Counted from the stretch's first letter, positions 50,122 to 57,972 are shown. The stretch: 57,972 bases of DNA from an uncultured Eubacteriales bacterium (GCA_934395135.1 CAKRRK010000009.1:1-57972), one strand, 5' to 3'. The notes: generated from the sequence alone by a model not told the origin. Numbers and translations: made by a program.

Positions 50122-52530
50122 GTGCGGTACGATTTTAAAAAGATTGAAAAAAAGTGGCAGGACATCTGGGACGAAACGCAGGCGTTCGCAGCGACAAACG
50201 ACTATACAAAGCCGAAATTTTACGCGCTGGTGGAATTTCCGTATCCTTCCGGCATGGGATTGCATGTCGGCCATCCCCGGTCTTATACGGCCCTGGATAT
50301 TGTGGCAAGAAAGCGGCGGATGGAAGGTTACAATGTGTTGTATCCTATGGGATGGGACGCGTTTGGCCTGCCGACGGAAAATTTTGCCATCAAACACCAC
50401 ATTCATCCGTCCGTTGTAACAAAAAACAACATTGCGCGGTTTAAAAGTCAACTGAAAAGTCTGGGGCTGTCTTTTGACTGGTCCAGAGAGATTGATACCA
50501 CCGATCCATCCTACTACAAATGGACGCAGTGGATTTTTCTGAAGCTGTTTGAAAAGGGCCTTGCTTACAAGACCAGCATGCCGGTTAACTGGTGTACCAG
50601 CTGCAAATGCGTGCTTGCCAACGAAGAAGTGGTGGGCGGTGTGTGCGAACGGTGCGGCAGCGAGGTGATCCGGAAGGAAAAAAGTCAGTGGATGCTGAAA
50701 ATTACCGAATATGCCCAACGGCTCATTGACGATTTGGACGATGTGAACTACATTGAACGGGTTAAAATCCAGCAAAAAAACTGGATCGGCCGTTCCACCG
50801 GCGCAGAGGTGGATTTTAAAACCACAGAGGGAGATGCCCTCACCGTATATACCACCCGGCCGGATACATTGTTTGGCGCGACCTATATGGTAATCTCTCC
50901 GGAACATCCTTACATCGAAAAGTGGGCGGGCACACTGAAAAATATCGAGGAGATTCTGGCGTACAAAGAGGAAGCTATGCGCAAATCAGATTTTGAGCGC
51001 ACGGAAATGGCCAAGGAAAAAACCGGTGTGCGCCTGGACGGGGTAAACGCCATCAATCCGGTCAATAACCGGGAGATCCCAATTTTTGTATCGGATTATG
51101 TTTTGATGACGTATGGAACCGGAGCCATTATGGCGGTGCCGGCGCATGATACCCGGGACTGGGAATTTGCCAAAGTATTTGATCTTCCCATTCTTGAGGT
51201 GGTTGCCGGCGGCGACGTTCAGAAGGAAGCGTTCACGGAGGTGGAGACGGGAACCATGGTAAATTCCGGCTTTTTGAACGGGCTGGAAGTAAGCGATGCC
51301 AAAAAGGCCATGGTAACCTTTCTGACGGAACAGGGAATCGGCCATGAAAAGGTGAATTACAAGTTGCGGGATTGGGTATTTTCCCGGCAGCGGTATTGGG
51401 GCGAGCCGATTCCGCTGGTGTATTGTGAGACATGCGGCTGGGTACCGGTGCCGGAGGATCAGCTGCCGCTGACCCTGCCGGAGGTGGAATCCTATGAACC
51501 GACGGACAGCGGGGATTCTCCCATTGCCAAGATGACGGATTGGGTGAACACCACCTGTCCTCACTGCGGCGGTCCGGCGAAGCGGGAAACGGACACAATG
51601 CCCCAGTGGGCTGGATCCAGCTGGTATTTCCTGCGCTACACCGATCCCCACAACGACAAGGCGTTGGCGTCCGAGGAAGCGCTTTCCTACTGGATGCCGG
51701 TGGACTGGTACAACGGCGGCATGGAGCACACGACTCTGCATCTGCTGTATTCCCGGTTCTGGCATAAGTTTTTATATGACATTGGCATAGTCCCCACCAA
51801 GGAACCCTATCAGAAGCGCACGAGCCATGGCATGATACTGGGAGAAAATGGGGAAAAAATGTCAAAATCCCGGGGCAACGTAGTCAACCCGGACGAGATT
51901 GTCAATACTTATGGCGCAGATACGATGCGTCTTTATGAAATGTTTATCGGCGATTTTGAAAAGGCCGCGCCCTGGTCCTCCAATTCCATCAAAGGCTGTA
52001 AACGGTTCCTGGAACGGGTATGGAACCTGGCGGAAACTGTTCGGGCGGGAGATTGCTACAGCAAGGAAAACGAAATCCTGCTGCATCAGACGATTAAAAA
52101 AGTGTCAGAGGATATTGAAAACCTCAAACACAATACGGCCATTGCCGCGATGATGAGCCTGGTCAACGCTTTTTATGAAAACGGCGTCAACCGGGCGGAA
52201 TATCAGACGCTCCTCAAGCTGCTCAATCCGTTTGCTCCTCATATCACGGAGGAACTATGGCAGGCCGGCGGATATGCGGGGGATCTGCTTTCCCTGCAGG
52301 CATGGCCCAGCTATGAGGAAAGCAAAACCAGAGAAGATACGGTGAACATTGCGGTGCAGATCAACGGCAAGGTGAAGACTACCATTGCGATACCGCTGGA
52401 CTGCGACCAGGAGACCGCCCTTTCCGCTGCCTTTGCCGACGAGAAAATTGCGGCGCTTACCAAGGACCAGCAGATTGTGAAGCAAATCTACATTAAAAAC
52501 AAAATCGTCAACTTGGTGGTAAAACCGTAA
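50122..52530 (+). CDS. leuS: Leucyl-tRNA synthetase
   Basis: 802-residue class I synthetase, the usual bacterial length. HIGH-type motif is MGLHVGHPRSYT (HVGH, about 49-52). The CP1 editing domain (about 225-420) contains TTRPDTLFGATYMVIS and AVPAHDTRDWEFA. The KMSKS-type motif is GEKMSKSRGN near residue 577. Anticodon-binding domain and C-terminal region follow (HTEE-like HITEELWQ). GTG start at 50122 after GGGAGG. No T-box leader is present; expression should follow the upstream operon. The cluster ends here, before the strong rpsU promoter. Confidence 0.96.
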   Translation: MRYDFKKIEKKWQDIWDETQAFAATNDYTKPKFYALVEFPYPSGMGLHVGHPRSYTALDIVARKRRMEGYNVLYPMGWDAFGLPTENFAIKHHIHPSVVTKNNIARFKSQLKSLGLSFDWSREIDTTDPSYYKWTQWIFLKLFEKGLAYKTSMPVNWCTSCKCVLANEEVVGGVCERCGSEVIRKEKSQWMLKITEYAQRLIDDLDDVNYIERVKIQQKNWIGRSTGAEVDFKTTEGDALTVYTTRPDTLFGATYMVISPEHPYIEKWAGTLKNIEEILAYKEEAMRKSDFERTEMAKEKTGVRLDGVNAINPVNNREIPIFVSDYVLMTYGTGAIMAVPAHDTRDWEFAKVFDLPILEVVAGGDVQKEAFTEVETGTMVNSGFLNGLEVSDAKKAMVTFLTEQGIGHEKVNYKLRDWVFSRQRYWGEPIPLVYCETCGWVPVPEDQLPLTLPEVESYEPTDSGDSPIAKMTDWVNTTCPHCGGPAKRETDTMPQWAGSSWYFLRYTDPHNDKALASEEALSYWMPVDWYNGGMEHTTLHLLYSRFWHKFLYDIGIVPTKEPYQKRTSHGMILGENGEKMSKSRGNVVNPDEIVNTYGADTMRLYEMFIGDFEKAAPWSSNSIKGCKRFLERVWNLAETVRAGDCYSKENEILLHQTIKKVSEDIENLKHNTAIAAMMSLVNAFYENGVNRAEYQTLLKLLNPFAPHITEELWQAGGYAGDLLSLQAWPSYEESKTREDTVNIAVQINGKVKTTIAIPLDCDQETALSAAFADEKIAALTKDQQIVKQIYIKNKIVNLVVKP

Positions 52531-52553
52531 TGCCGCGAAAAATGATTTTTTTC

Positions 52554-52582
52554 TTGACATTGCATGAAAAAAAAGATATAAT
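52554..52582 (+). promoter_or_regulatory. Consensus sigma-A promoter of rpsU
   Basis: TTGACA (52554-52559), 17-nt spacer, TATAAT (52577-52582): exact consensus hexamers. Begins 24 nt after the leuS stop. Confidence 0.92.
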
Positions 52583-52648
52583 ATTTTTACGGTTTTATGC
52601 CGGTTGAAAAGCGTTTTATTGGAGAAACGCGCGGAGGGAGGGAAAAGA

Positions 52649-52831
52649 ATGTCAGAAATCCGCGTAAAAGAAAACGAATCTTTAGACAGCGCACTCAGAA
52701 GATTTAAGAGATCATGCGCAAAGGCGGGTGTGCTTTCCGAGCTCCGTAAGCGTGAGCATTATGAAAGTCCCAGCGTGAAGCGCCGCAAAAAGTCGGAAGC
52801 GGCACGCGCGAAGAAAAGAAAGTACAACTAA
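52649..52831 (+). CDS. rpsU: 30S ribosomal protein S21
   Basis: 60-residue basic protein, normal for Bacillota S21. It opens MSEIRVKENESLDSALRRFK and contains CAKAGVLSELRKREHYE; the end is Lys/Arg-rich. GGAGGGAGGG lies just upstream of ATG 52649; the in-frame ATG at 52604 adds 15 unconserved residues and is rejected. Monocistronic between a perfect promoter and a terminator. Confidence 0.97.
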   Translation: MSEIRVKENESLDSALRRFKRSCAKAGVLSELRKREHYESPSVKRRKKSEAARAKKRKYN

Positions 52832-52837
52832 CAAATT

Positions 52838-52868
52838 AACGGCAGGTGATAGTTCACCTGCCGTTTTT
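52838..52868. terminator. Bidirectional terminator between rpsU and the minus-strand gene
   Basis: Perfect 12-bp stem AACGGCAGGTGA / TCACCTGCCGTT with a 4-nt loop, followed by TTTT on the plus strand. The stop codon of the convergent minus-strand gene (52867-52869) touches it, so it may serve both genes. Confidence 0.88.
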
Positions 52869-53115
52869 ACAACTCTTTTCCGTTTTTGGAATGAATGGCG
52901 CGGAACGCCGCGCCGCCGCAGAGGTTCAGCCGCTTTGCCTGGTGCAGAAGCTGCGAATAGCGGGCGCTTGCCGCATTGATTTCAAAAATGCTTGCTTCGA
53001 TCAGCGCAGGGTCCGTATACATATCAAACCGTTTCCAGGCATACCGCATTTCCCGCGAGGCTTCTTCCAGCTCCAGCAGAATCTGCGGCGCCGGAGGAGG
53101 ATTCTGTTTTTTCAT
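52867..53115 (-). CDS. DUF2508 (YaaL-type) family protein
   Basis: 82 residues, the only minus-strand gene seen. The start is ATG at 53113-53115, with AAAGGAG 9 nt upstream on the minus strand; a longer version from 53169 adds 18 unconserved residues. The core LLELEEASREMRYAWKRFD, then PALIEASIFEINAASARYSQLLHQAK, is a helical hairpin pattern that I associate with DUF2508/YaaL proteins; function unknown. In many Bacillota YaaL sits next to recR and the sporulation gene bofA; here those genes are absent. The family call is from memory of the pattern. Confidence 0.7.
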   Translation of the reverse strand: MKKQNPPPAPQILLELEEASREMRYAWKRFDMYTDPALIEASIFEINAASARYSQLLHQAKRLNLCGGAAFRAIHSKNGKEL

Positions 53116-53222
53116 GCCGCACAACTCCTTTTGTATGTAGGATTTATCAAACGAGCAAAAATATACCATGATAATTTGAAAAAACAGGGGTAAACTATGG
53201 CTGTACGGTTTCTATAAAAAAG

Positions 53223-53339
53223 CCGTATCAGGGATACGGGCGGTCAAAAGACCGAAAAAGAAGCAGCGGGAAAGAATCGTGCCTTGTGAAAAAACCGCTG
53301 TGACTGGTAAAAACCGCAGTGGAATTCGCTGCGGTTTTT
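53223..53339 (+). ncRNA. Candidate structured leader or small RNA upstream of parE
   Basis: Within the 304-nt gap 53116-53419, several stems follow one another: CCGTATC / GATACGG (53223-53239), CGGTC-AAAA-GACCG (53241-53254), CAGCGG / CCGCTG (53264-53269, 53295-53300), then a terminator hairpin (53309-53339). The terminator's right arm GCGGTTTTT can pair with AAAAACCGC either at 53290-53298 or at 53309-53317. The first copy is partly held by the CAGCGG stem, so alternative folds are possible. No known riboswitch class was recognised and no convincing promoter was found upstream. Confidence 0.35.
53309..53339 (+). terminator. Terminator hairpin upstream of the parE promoter
   Basis: Stem AAAAACCGCAG / CTGCGGTTTTT (53309-53319, 53329-53339), with the T run forming the end of the right arm. 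No annotated plus-strand gene lies directly upstream of it. Confidence 0.75.
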
Positions 53340-53358
53340 GCTATGTTTGTGCCAGATG

Positions 53359-53388
53359 TTGACGGGAGACGGAAAAATATACTATAAT
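53359..53388 (+). promoter_or_regulatory. Promoter of the parE-parC operon
   Basis: TTGACG (53359-53364), 18-nt spacer, TATAAT (53383-53388), 31 nt upstream of the ATG. Confidence 0.75.
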
Positions 53389-53419
53389 TAGTTCATATGT
53401 AATTTTACGGAGGTAAAAA

Positions 53420-55405
53420 ATGAAGTCACAGTACGGAAATGACAGCATTACATCCCTTAAGGGCGCGGACCGGGTACGCAAGCGTCCTGGCGTTATTTTT
53501 GGTTCCGACGGACTGTCCGGCTGTCAGCATTCGTTTTTCGAGATTCTTTCCAACTCCATTGATGAAGCAAGGGAAGGATATGGTGACACCATTACCATTA
53601 CCTGTTATGAAGACCTTTCCATAGAAGTGGAAGATATGGGCCGGGGCATCCCGGTGGATTTTAACAAGGCGGAAAATCGATATAACTGGGAACTGGTGTT
53701 TTGCGAACTGTATGCGGGCGGAAAGTACAAGAATAACGAAGGAGAAAACTATGAATTTTCCCTTGGCTTGAACGGACTTGGCACTTGTGCCACCCAATAT
53801 GCTTCGGAATATATGGACGTTACCGTGCTGCGAGACGGCTTTGAATACACTCTGCATTTTGAGAAAGGCGAAAACAAAAGCGGCACCAAGGAAGGGTTTA
53901 AAAAGCGGCCTTTCAGCGGAAAAAAGACCGGCACCAAAATCAAATGGCGGCCGGATCTGGAGGTGTTCACCGATATCCGTATCCCGCCGGAATATTTTTT
54001 GGATACCTTGAAGCGGCAGGCTGTGGTCAATCGCCATCTCCGCTTTGTGTTTCGGCAACAGAAGGCGGAATCGTTTGAAACGACAGAGTTCTGCTATGAA
54101 AACGGCATTCAGGATTATGTCCGGGAAATTGCGGGCGGGGACAGTATCACCCAGGTGCAGTATTGCGAGGCAGAACGCCGGGGGCGCGACCGGGCAGATA
54201 AACAGGAATATAAGCTCAAAATCGGCTGTGCATACTGCTTTTCCAAAACCGTATCCAAACTGGAGTATTACCACAACTCCTCCTGGCTGGAATACGGCGG
54301 TTCGCCGGATAAAGCGGTTCGGTCCGCGTTTGTGTCCGGAATTGACGCTTACTTAAAGAAAAACGGAAAATATCAGAAAAACGAGAGCAAGGTAACGTTT
54401 CAGGACGTGGCGGACAGTCTGGTGTTGGTGACAAACTGTTTTTCTACCTATACATCGTACGAAAATCAAACGAAAAAATCCATCACCAATAAATTCATCC
54501 AGGAAGCGATGGCGGAATTTCTGCGCTCCCAGCTGGAGGTCTATTTTATTGAAAACCAAGGGGAAGCGGACAAAATCGCGGAACAGGTGCTGATCAACAA
54601 ACGAAGCCGGGAACAGGCGGAAAAGACCAGACTGAATATCAAAAAGAAACTCAGTGACAACATCAGCGTGGCAAACCGGGTACAAAAATTTGTGGACTGC
54701 CGGACCAAAGACGTGAGCCGCCGGGAAATTTATATTGTGGAGGGCGATTCCGCCCTTGGCTCCGTCAAACAGGGCAGGGACTCCGAATACCAAGGGATTA
54801 TGCCGGTGCGGGGCAAAATACTGAATTGTCTGAAAGCAGATTATGACAAGATTTTCAAGAGCGATATTATTACGGATTTGATGCGGGTACTGGGCTGCGG
54901 TGTGGAGGTCAAAAGCAAGGCCAATAAGGATCTCAGCACATTTGAGCTTGCTAATCTCCGGTGGAACAAGATTATTATCTGTACGGATGCCGATGTGGAC
55001 GGCTTTCAGATCCGCACCCTCATCCTGACGATGCTGTACCGTCTGGTGCCCACCCTTATCGAGGAGGGGTATGTGTACATTGCGGAAAGTCCATTGTATG
55101 AAATCACCCATAAGGACAAAAGTTACTTTGCCTTTGACGAAACAGAAAAGGCGGCGCTGCTAAAGAAGCTGGAGGGAAAAAAGATCACCATTCAGCGTTC
55201 CAAAGGGCTGGGCGAAAACGAAGCGGAGATGATGTGGGAAACCACCATGAATCCGGAAACCCGGCGGCTGATCCAAATTATGCCGGAAGATGCAAAGCGC
55301 ACAGCGGAAATGTTTGATTTGCTGCTGGGCGACAACCTGGCGGGGCGGAAGGAATACATTACGGAAAACGGGTATCAGTATCTGGATATGGCAGATATCA
55401 GCTAA
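53420..55405 (+). CDS. parE: DNA topoisomerase IV subunit B-like (divergent ParE/GyrB paralogue)
   Basis: 661 residues. GHKL ATPase domain: EILSNSIDEAREG (about 42-54), VEDMGRGIPV, and GLNGLGTCATQ where GyrB/ParE usually read GxHGVGxSVVNA. QTK loop is ENQTKKSI. Toprim: VEGDSALGSVKQGRD (usual EGDSAGG), MPVRGKILN and CTDADVDGFQI. The C-terminus has RSKGLGENEAEMMWETTMNPE. Without the common gyrB insert, it best fits a ParE-like subunit, but it is diverged enough to be a distinct clostridial paralogue rather than the housekeeping ParE. It forms an operon with parC (12 nt apart), which encodes its partner. Confidence 0.85.
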   Translation: MKSQYGNDSITSLKGADRVRKRPGVIFGSDGLSGCQHSFFEILSNSIDEAREGYGDTITITCYEDLSIEVEDMGRGIPVDFNKAENRYNWELVFCELYAGGKYKNNEGENYEFSLGLNGLGTCATQYASEYMDVTVLRDGFEYTLHFEKGENKSGTKEGFKKRPFSGKKTGTKIKWRPDLEVFTDIRIPPEYFLDTLKRQAVVNRHLRFVFRQQKAESFETTEFCYENGIQDYVREIAGGDSITQVQYCEAERRGRDRADKQEYKLKIGCAYCFSKTVSKLEYYHNSSWLEYGGSPDKAVRSAFVSGIDAYLKKNGKYQKNESKVTFQDVADSLVLVTNCFSTYTSYENQTKKSITNKFIQEAMAEFLRSQLEVYFIENQGEADKIAEQVLINKRSREQAEKTRLNIKKKLSDNISVANRVQKFVDCRTKDVSRREIYIVEGDSALGSVKQGRDSEYQGIMPVRGKILNCLKADYDKIFKSDIITDLMRVLGCGVEVKSKANKDLSTFELANLRWNKIIICTDADVDGFQIRTLILTMLYRLVPTLIEEGYVYIAESPLYEITHKDKSYFAFDETEKAALLKKLEGKKITIQRSKGLGENEAEMMWETTMNPETRRLIQIMPEDAKRTAEMFDLLLGDNLAGRKEYITENGYQYLDMADIS

Positions 55406-55417
55406 GGAGACGAGACG

Positions 55418-57589
55418 ATGAAAACAGTTGCAAATCAGCCCATTACCGACACGCTTCGCCAGAATTACATGCCATATGCGATGAGTGTGATTGTGTCCCG
55501 GGCCATTCCGGAAATTGACGGCTTTAAGCCCTCTCACCGGAAGCTGCTGTACACCATGTATAAAATGGGGCTGCTCCGGGGGAATCGGACCAAGTCCGCC
55601 AATGTAGTGGGACAGACGATGAAACTCAACCCCCACGGAGATCAGGCGATTTATGAAACCATGGTTCGGCTTGCCCGGGGATGCGAAGCGCTCCTCGTGC
55701 CGTTTGTGGATTCCAAGGGCAATTTCGGCAAGATTTATTCCCGGGATATGGCCTTTGCCGCCGCCCGGTATACGGAAGTCCGGCTGGATCCTATCTGTGA
55801 AGAGATTTTTCGGGACATTGACTGCGACGCAGTGGATTTTGTGGACAATTACGATGGCACGCTGAAAGAGCCGACTCTGCTGCCAACCACTTATCCCAAT
55901 ATCCTGGTCAGCGCCAATACGGGCATTGCGGTGGGAATGGCCAGCAATTTTTGTGGATTTGATCTGAATGAAGTGTGCCGTACCGCCATCGAATATATTA
56001 AAAATCCAGCCCATGCCATAATGACAACGTTGCCTGCCCCGGATTTTCCCACCGGAGGGGAAATTATCCTGGATCCCGCAGAGATGGAATGCATTTATGA
56101 AACCGGCAGAGGCTCCTTTAAAGTGCGGGCAAAGTGGCGGCATATAAAAAAGGAAAATATCATTGAAGTGACGGAAATTCCCTACACCACCACCATTGAG
56201 GCCATCATCGACAAAGTGGCCGAGCTGGTAAAGGGAGGAAAGGTGCGGGAAATTTCCGACATCCGGGACGAATCGGATTTGTCCGGTCTGAAAATTGCCA
56301 TGGATTTAAAACGGGGAACCGATCCGGAAAAACTGATGCAGAAGCTTTTCAAGATGACGCCGCTGATGGACAGCTTTTCCTGCAACTTCAACGTGCTCAT
56401 CGGCGGCATGCCGCGGGTGCTGGGCGTGCGGGATATTTTGGAGGAATGGACCGCCTGGCGGGTAGAATGCCAGAAACGGAAGTTGTATTTTGAACTGCAG
56501 CGGAAACAGGAAAAGCTGCATCTGCTCAAGGGACTGCAAAAGATTCTGCTGGATATCGACAAGGCCATCGCCATCATCCGGGAAACGGAAGAAGACGCGG
56601 AAGTGATTCCAAATTTGATGATTGGGTTTGGCATTGACGAAAAACAGGCGGAATATATCGCGGAAATTAAGCTGCGTCATATCAATAAGGAATATATTGT
56701 AAAGCGGATTCACGAAACAGAAGAACTGGAGAAAGAGATCCGGACCCTGGAAGAGATTCTCAGCAGCAGCAAAAAAATAAAAAAACGGATTGTTTCCGAT
56801 TTGGAACAGGTGCTGAAAAAATTTCCCACCCAGCGAAAGAGCACCATTGTGTACGCCAACGAAGTGCAGCAATATGACGAGAAGGAACAAGTGGAGGATT
56901 ATCCGGTTCATCTGTTCCTGACGGCGGAGGGATATTTTAAGAAAATCACTCCCCAATCCCTGCGGATGAGCGCGGAGCAGAAATGGAAGGACGGCGACCG
57001 GCTGATGCAGCAGATGGAGACCAGCAACCGGGAGGAGATCATGTTTGTGACCAACCGGCACCAAGTATATAAATCCAGAGTATCGGAATTTCAGGATACC
57101 AAGGCCAGTGTGCTGGGGGAGTATGTGGCCAATAAGCTCCAGATGGAAGAAGGGGAACTGCCGGTCTTTATGGCGTTGCCGGGCGCATACAAAGGGTATT
57201 TAATTGTGGTGTTTGAAAACGGAAAGGTTGCAAAAATTGAACTGAAAAGCTATGAAACCAAGTCCAACCGCAGGAAGTTGACAGGCGCTTATTCCGACAA
57301 GTCGCCGGCAGTCGCCTTTTTCTGTTTCCCAGAGGATGCAGAAATTACGCTGTTTTCCACCGCAAACCGGGCGCTGACTGTTTCCACCGCGGCGTTTGGA
57401 GCAAAGGCAGCCCGCACCACCCAGGGCGTGCAGGCTATGGTGCTGCGAGGCAGCCATACGGTGATTCGGGCGGCAGCAGCGGAGGAGAACGGGCTGCAGG
57501 ATCAAAAGCGCTACCGCTTCAGCAGCATTCCGTCCATCGGGGCAATCCTAAAGGACGAGGATCTGCCGGAAAAACAGTTGACGTTCTGA
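55418..57589 (+). CDS. parC: DNA topoisomerase IV subunit A-like (divergent ParC/GyrA paralogue)
   Basis: 723 residues. The winged-helix breakage domain has VSRAIPEIDGFKPSHRKLLY, NPHGDQAIYETMVRLA and AARYTEVRL with catalytic Tyr118. The quinolone-contact Ser of GyrA83/ParC80 is Gln76 and the acidic partner is Glu80. The coiled-coil tower region is about 365-470. The C-terminal domain (about 490-723) is short and lacks a QRRGGKG-like GyrA box, favouring a topoisomerase IV-like over gyrase-like activity. It is co-transcribed with the parE-like gene. The organism probably also carries a normal gyrase elsewhere (inference). Confidence 0.85.
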   Translation: MKTVANQPITDTLRQNYMPYAMSVIVSRAIPEIDGFKPSHRKLLYTMYKMGLLRGNRTKSANVVGQTMKLNPHGDQAIYETMVRLARGCEALLVPFVDSKGNFGKIYSRDMAFAAARYTEVRLDPICEEIFRDIDCDAVDFVDNYDGTLKEPTLLPTTYPNILVSANTGIAVGMASNFCGFDLNEVCRTAIEYIKNPAHAIMTTLPAPDFPTGGEIILDPAEMECIYETGRGSFKVRAKWRHIKKENIIEVTEIPYTTTIEAIIDKVAELVKGGKVREISDIRDESDLSGLKIAMDLKRGTDPEKLMQKLFKMTPLMDSFSCNFNVLIGGMPRVLGVRDILEEWTAWRVECQKRKLYFELQRKQEKLHLLKGLQKILLDIDKAIAIIRETEEDAEVIPNLMIGFGIDEKQAEYIAEIKLRHINKEYIVKRIHETEELEKEIRTLEEILSSSKKIKKRIVSDLEQVLKKFPTQRKSTIVYANEVQQYDEKEQVEDYPVHLFLTAEGYFKKITPQSLRMSAEQKWKDGDRLMQQMETSNREEIMFVTNRHQVYKSRVSEFQDTKASVLGEYVANKLQMEEGELPVFMALPGAYKGYLIVVFENGKVAKIELKSYETKSNRRKLTGAYSDKSPAVAFFCFPEDAEITLFSTANRALTVSTAAFGAKAARTTQGVQAMVLRGSHTVIRAAAAEENGLQDQKRYRFSSIPSIGAILKDEDLPEKQLTF

Positions 57590-57639
57590 GGGTATACTCC
57601 ATAAATTTTTCAAAAAGTCAAAAAAATTTACGAGAAGCC

Positions 57640-57669
57640 TTGTATCCTGCCGGGGTTATGTTGTAAAAT
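57640..57669 (+). promoter_or_regulatory. Possible promoter of the tRNA-Ser gene
   Basis: TTGTAT (57640-57645), 18-nt spacer, TAAAAT (57664-57669). Tentative, but it is the best candidate in the 212-nt gap 57590-57801. Confidence 0.4.
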
Positions 57670-57673
57670 AACA

Positions 57674-57700
57674 GGGAGGCAACGCACAGGTTTGCCTCCC
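57674..57700 (+). terminator. Hairpin between parC and tRNA-Ser
   Basis: Perfect 9-bp stem GGGAGGCAA / TTGCCTCCC (57674-57682, 57692-57700) with a 9-nt loop and no T tract. It may be a weak terminator for parC or a 5' structure of the tRNA precursor. Confidence 0.45.
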
Positions 57701-57801
57701 GTTACGCCTGGTTGCCGCAGTCTGCGGACGGAACGGCGTTTCAGGCAAGCAAAGCGCTACGCGGAAGAACGATGAAATTCCGGGAGCGCGCTTTCAAACA
57801 T

Positions 57802-57895
57802 GGAGACGTATCGAAGTGGTTGTAACGAGAACGATTCGAAATCGTTTTGTCGGTGATGAGCCGGCACGTGGGTTCGAATCCCACCGTCTCCGCCA
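57802..57895 (+). tRNA. tRNA-Ser (anticodon CGA)
   Basis: Acceptor stem GGAGACG / CGTCTCC, discriminator G and encoded CCA (57893-57895). Anticodon loop TTCGAAA within the stem ACGA/TCGT gives anticodon CGA, reading UCG serine codons. The long variable arm (GTCGG...CCGGC region) is class II, as expected for Ser, and the T-loop is GTGGGTTCGAATCCCAC. All arms are intact. Confidence 0.95.
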
Positions 57896-57922
57896 AAATG
57901 TGTTGATGAAAGATGCAACGCC

Positions 57923-57952
57923 GAAAACGCCGCACGAAAGTGCGGCGTTTTC
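57923..57952 (+). terminator. Terminator after tRNA-Ser
   Basis: Perfect 13-bp stem GAAAACGCCGCAC / GTGCGGCGTTTTC with a GAAA tetraloop. The T run lies in the right arm. Confidence 0.8.
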
Positions 57953-57972
57953 ACATATAATGCGCCACTTTT

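Noticed and set aside
53241..53275. Resemblance to the SRP RNA apical motif (GGTC...GACC then GAAGCAGC)
   Set aside because: The bulged symmetric loops and GGAA-type tetraloop of SRP RNA are absent, and the flanks do not form the long SRP hairpin.

Overview
The window is one dense, almost entirely plus-strand stretch of housekeeping chromosome, in the mid-50s % G+C by eye. It fits a low-branching or gut-type member of class Clostridia (Bacillota). The gene orders support this: gdpP-rplI-dnaB-tilS-hpt-ftsH; thrR-like-hom-thrB-lysC; ftsE-ftsX-M23 peptidase; dprA-topA-trmFO; plsX-acpP-rnc-radical SAM-smc-ftsY; yhbY-nadD-yqeK-LCP-rsfS-leuS. Strong AGGAGG-type ribosome binding sites, frequent TTG/GTG starts and sigma-A type TTGACA-N17-TATAAT promoters agree. 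I cannot place it below class level. No rRNA, CRISPR array, insertion sequence, prophage or replication origin was seen. Only one small gene lies on the minus strand, so the window probably sits within one replichore, co-oriented with replication.

Layout. 1-7.1 kb: c-di-AMP phosphodiesterase (5' truncated by the window edge), ribosomal protein L9, replicative helicase, tRNA-Ile lysidine synthase, HPRT, FtsH. 7.2-8.2 kb: a lone old-yellow-enzyme-like oxidoreductase. 8.3-12.3 kb: aspartate-family amino acid operon led by an ACT/HTH regulator, with an internal start in lysC that would make the separate beta subunit. 12.3-16.7 kb: AraC-type regulator, RlmB-type rRNA methylase, and a large membrane protein that I read as a P-type ATPase that has lost its catalytic motifs. 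16.7-23.0 kb: EF-G-like GTPase lacking the catalytic His, small monooxygenase, MATE exporter, DUF4830-type lipoprotein-like gene, an AT-rich acetyltransferase island, RsuA-type pseudouridine synthase. 23.2-28 kb: CdaR/PucR-type regulator, FtsEX and its M23 hydrolase partner, and an unrecognised 235-residue protein. 28-34 kb: greA, lysS, TrkH/TrkA potassium uptake, TrmH-family methylase, dprA. 34-44.6 kb: topA, trmFO, plsX, acpP, rnc, Elp3-like radical SAM protein, smc. 44.6-52.5 kb: a tightly overlapping run, ftsY-rph-rdgB-yhbY-nadD-yqeK-LCP-rsfS-leuS. 52.6-57.6 kb: rpsU, a minus-strand DUF2508 gene, and a divergent ParE/ParC-like type II topoisomerase pair. 57.8 kb: tRNA-Ser(CGA).

Most of the content is conventional. 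The most notable items are the catalytically dead P-type ATPase-like protein coupled to rlmB; the EF-G-like protein with Tyr for the catalytic His and SKID for NKxD; the ParC-like subunit with Gln at the quinolone-contact Ser; a structured intergenic element with mutually exclusive hairpins before parE; a near-palindromic operator inside the araC promoter; and an AT-rich acetyltransferase gene whose 3' end looks frameshifted. I see no convincing evidence of a wholly new multi-gene system; the rlmB/pseudo-ATPase pair is the best candidate for undescribed biology.
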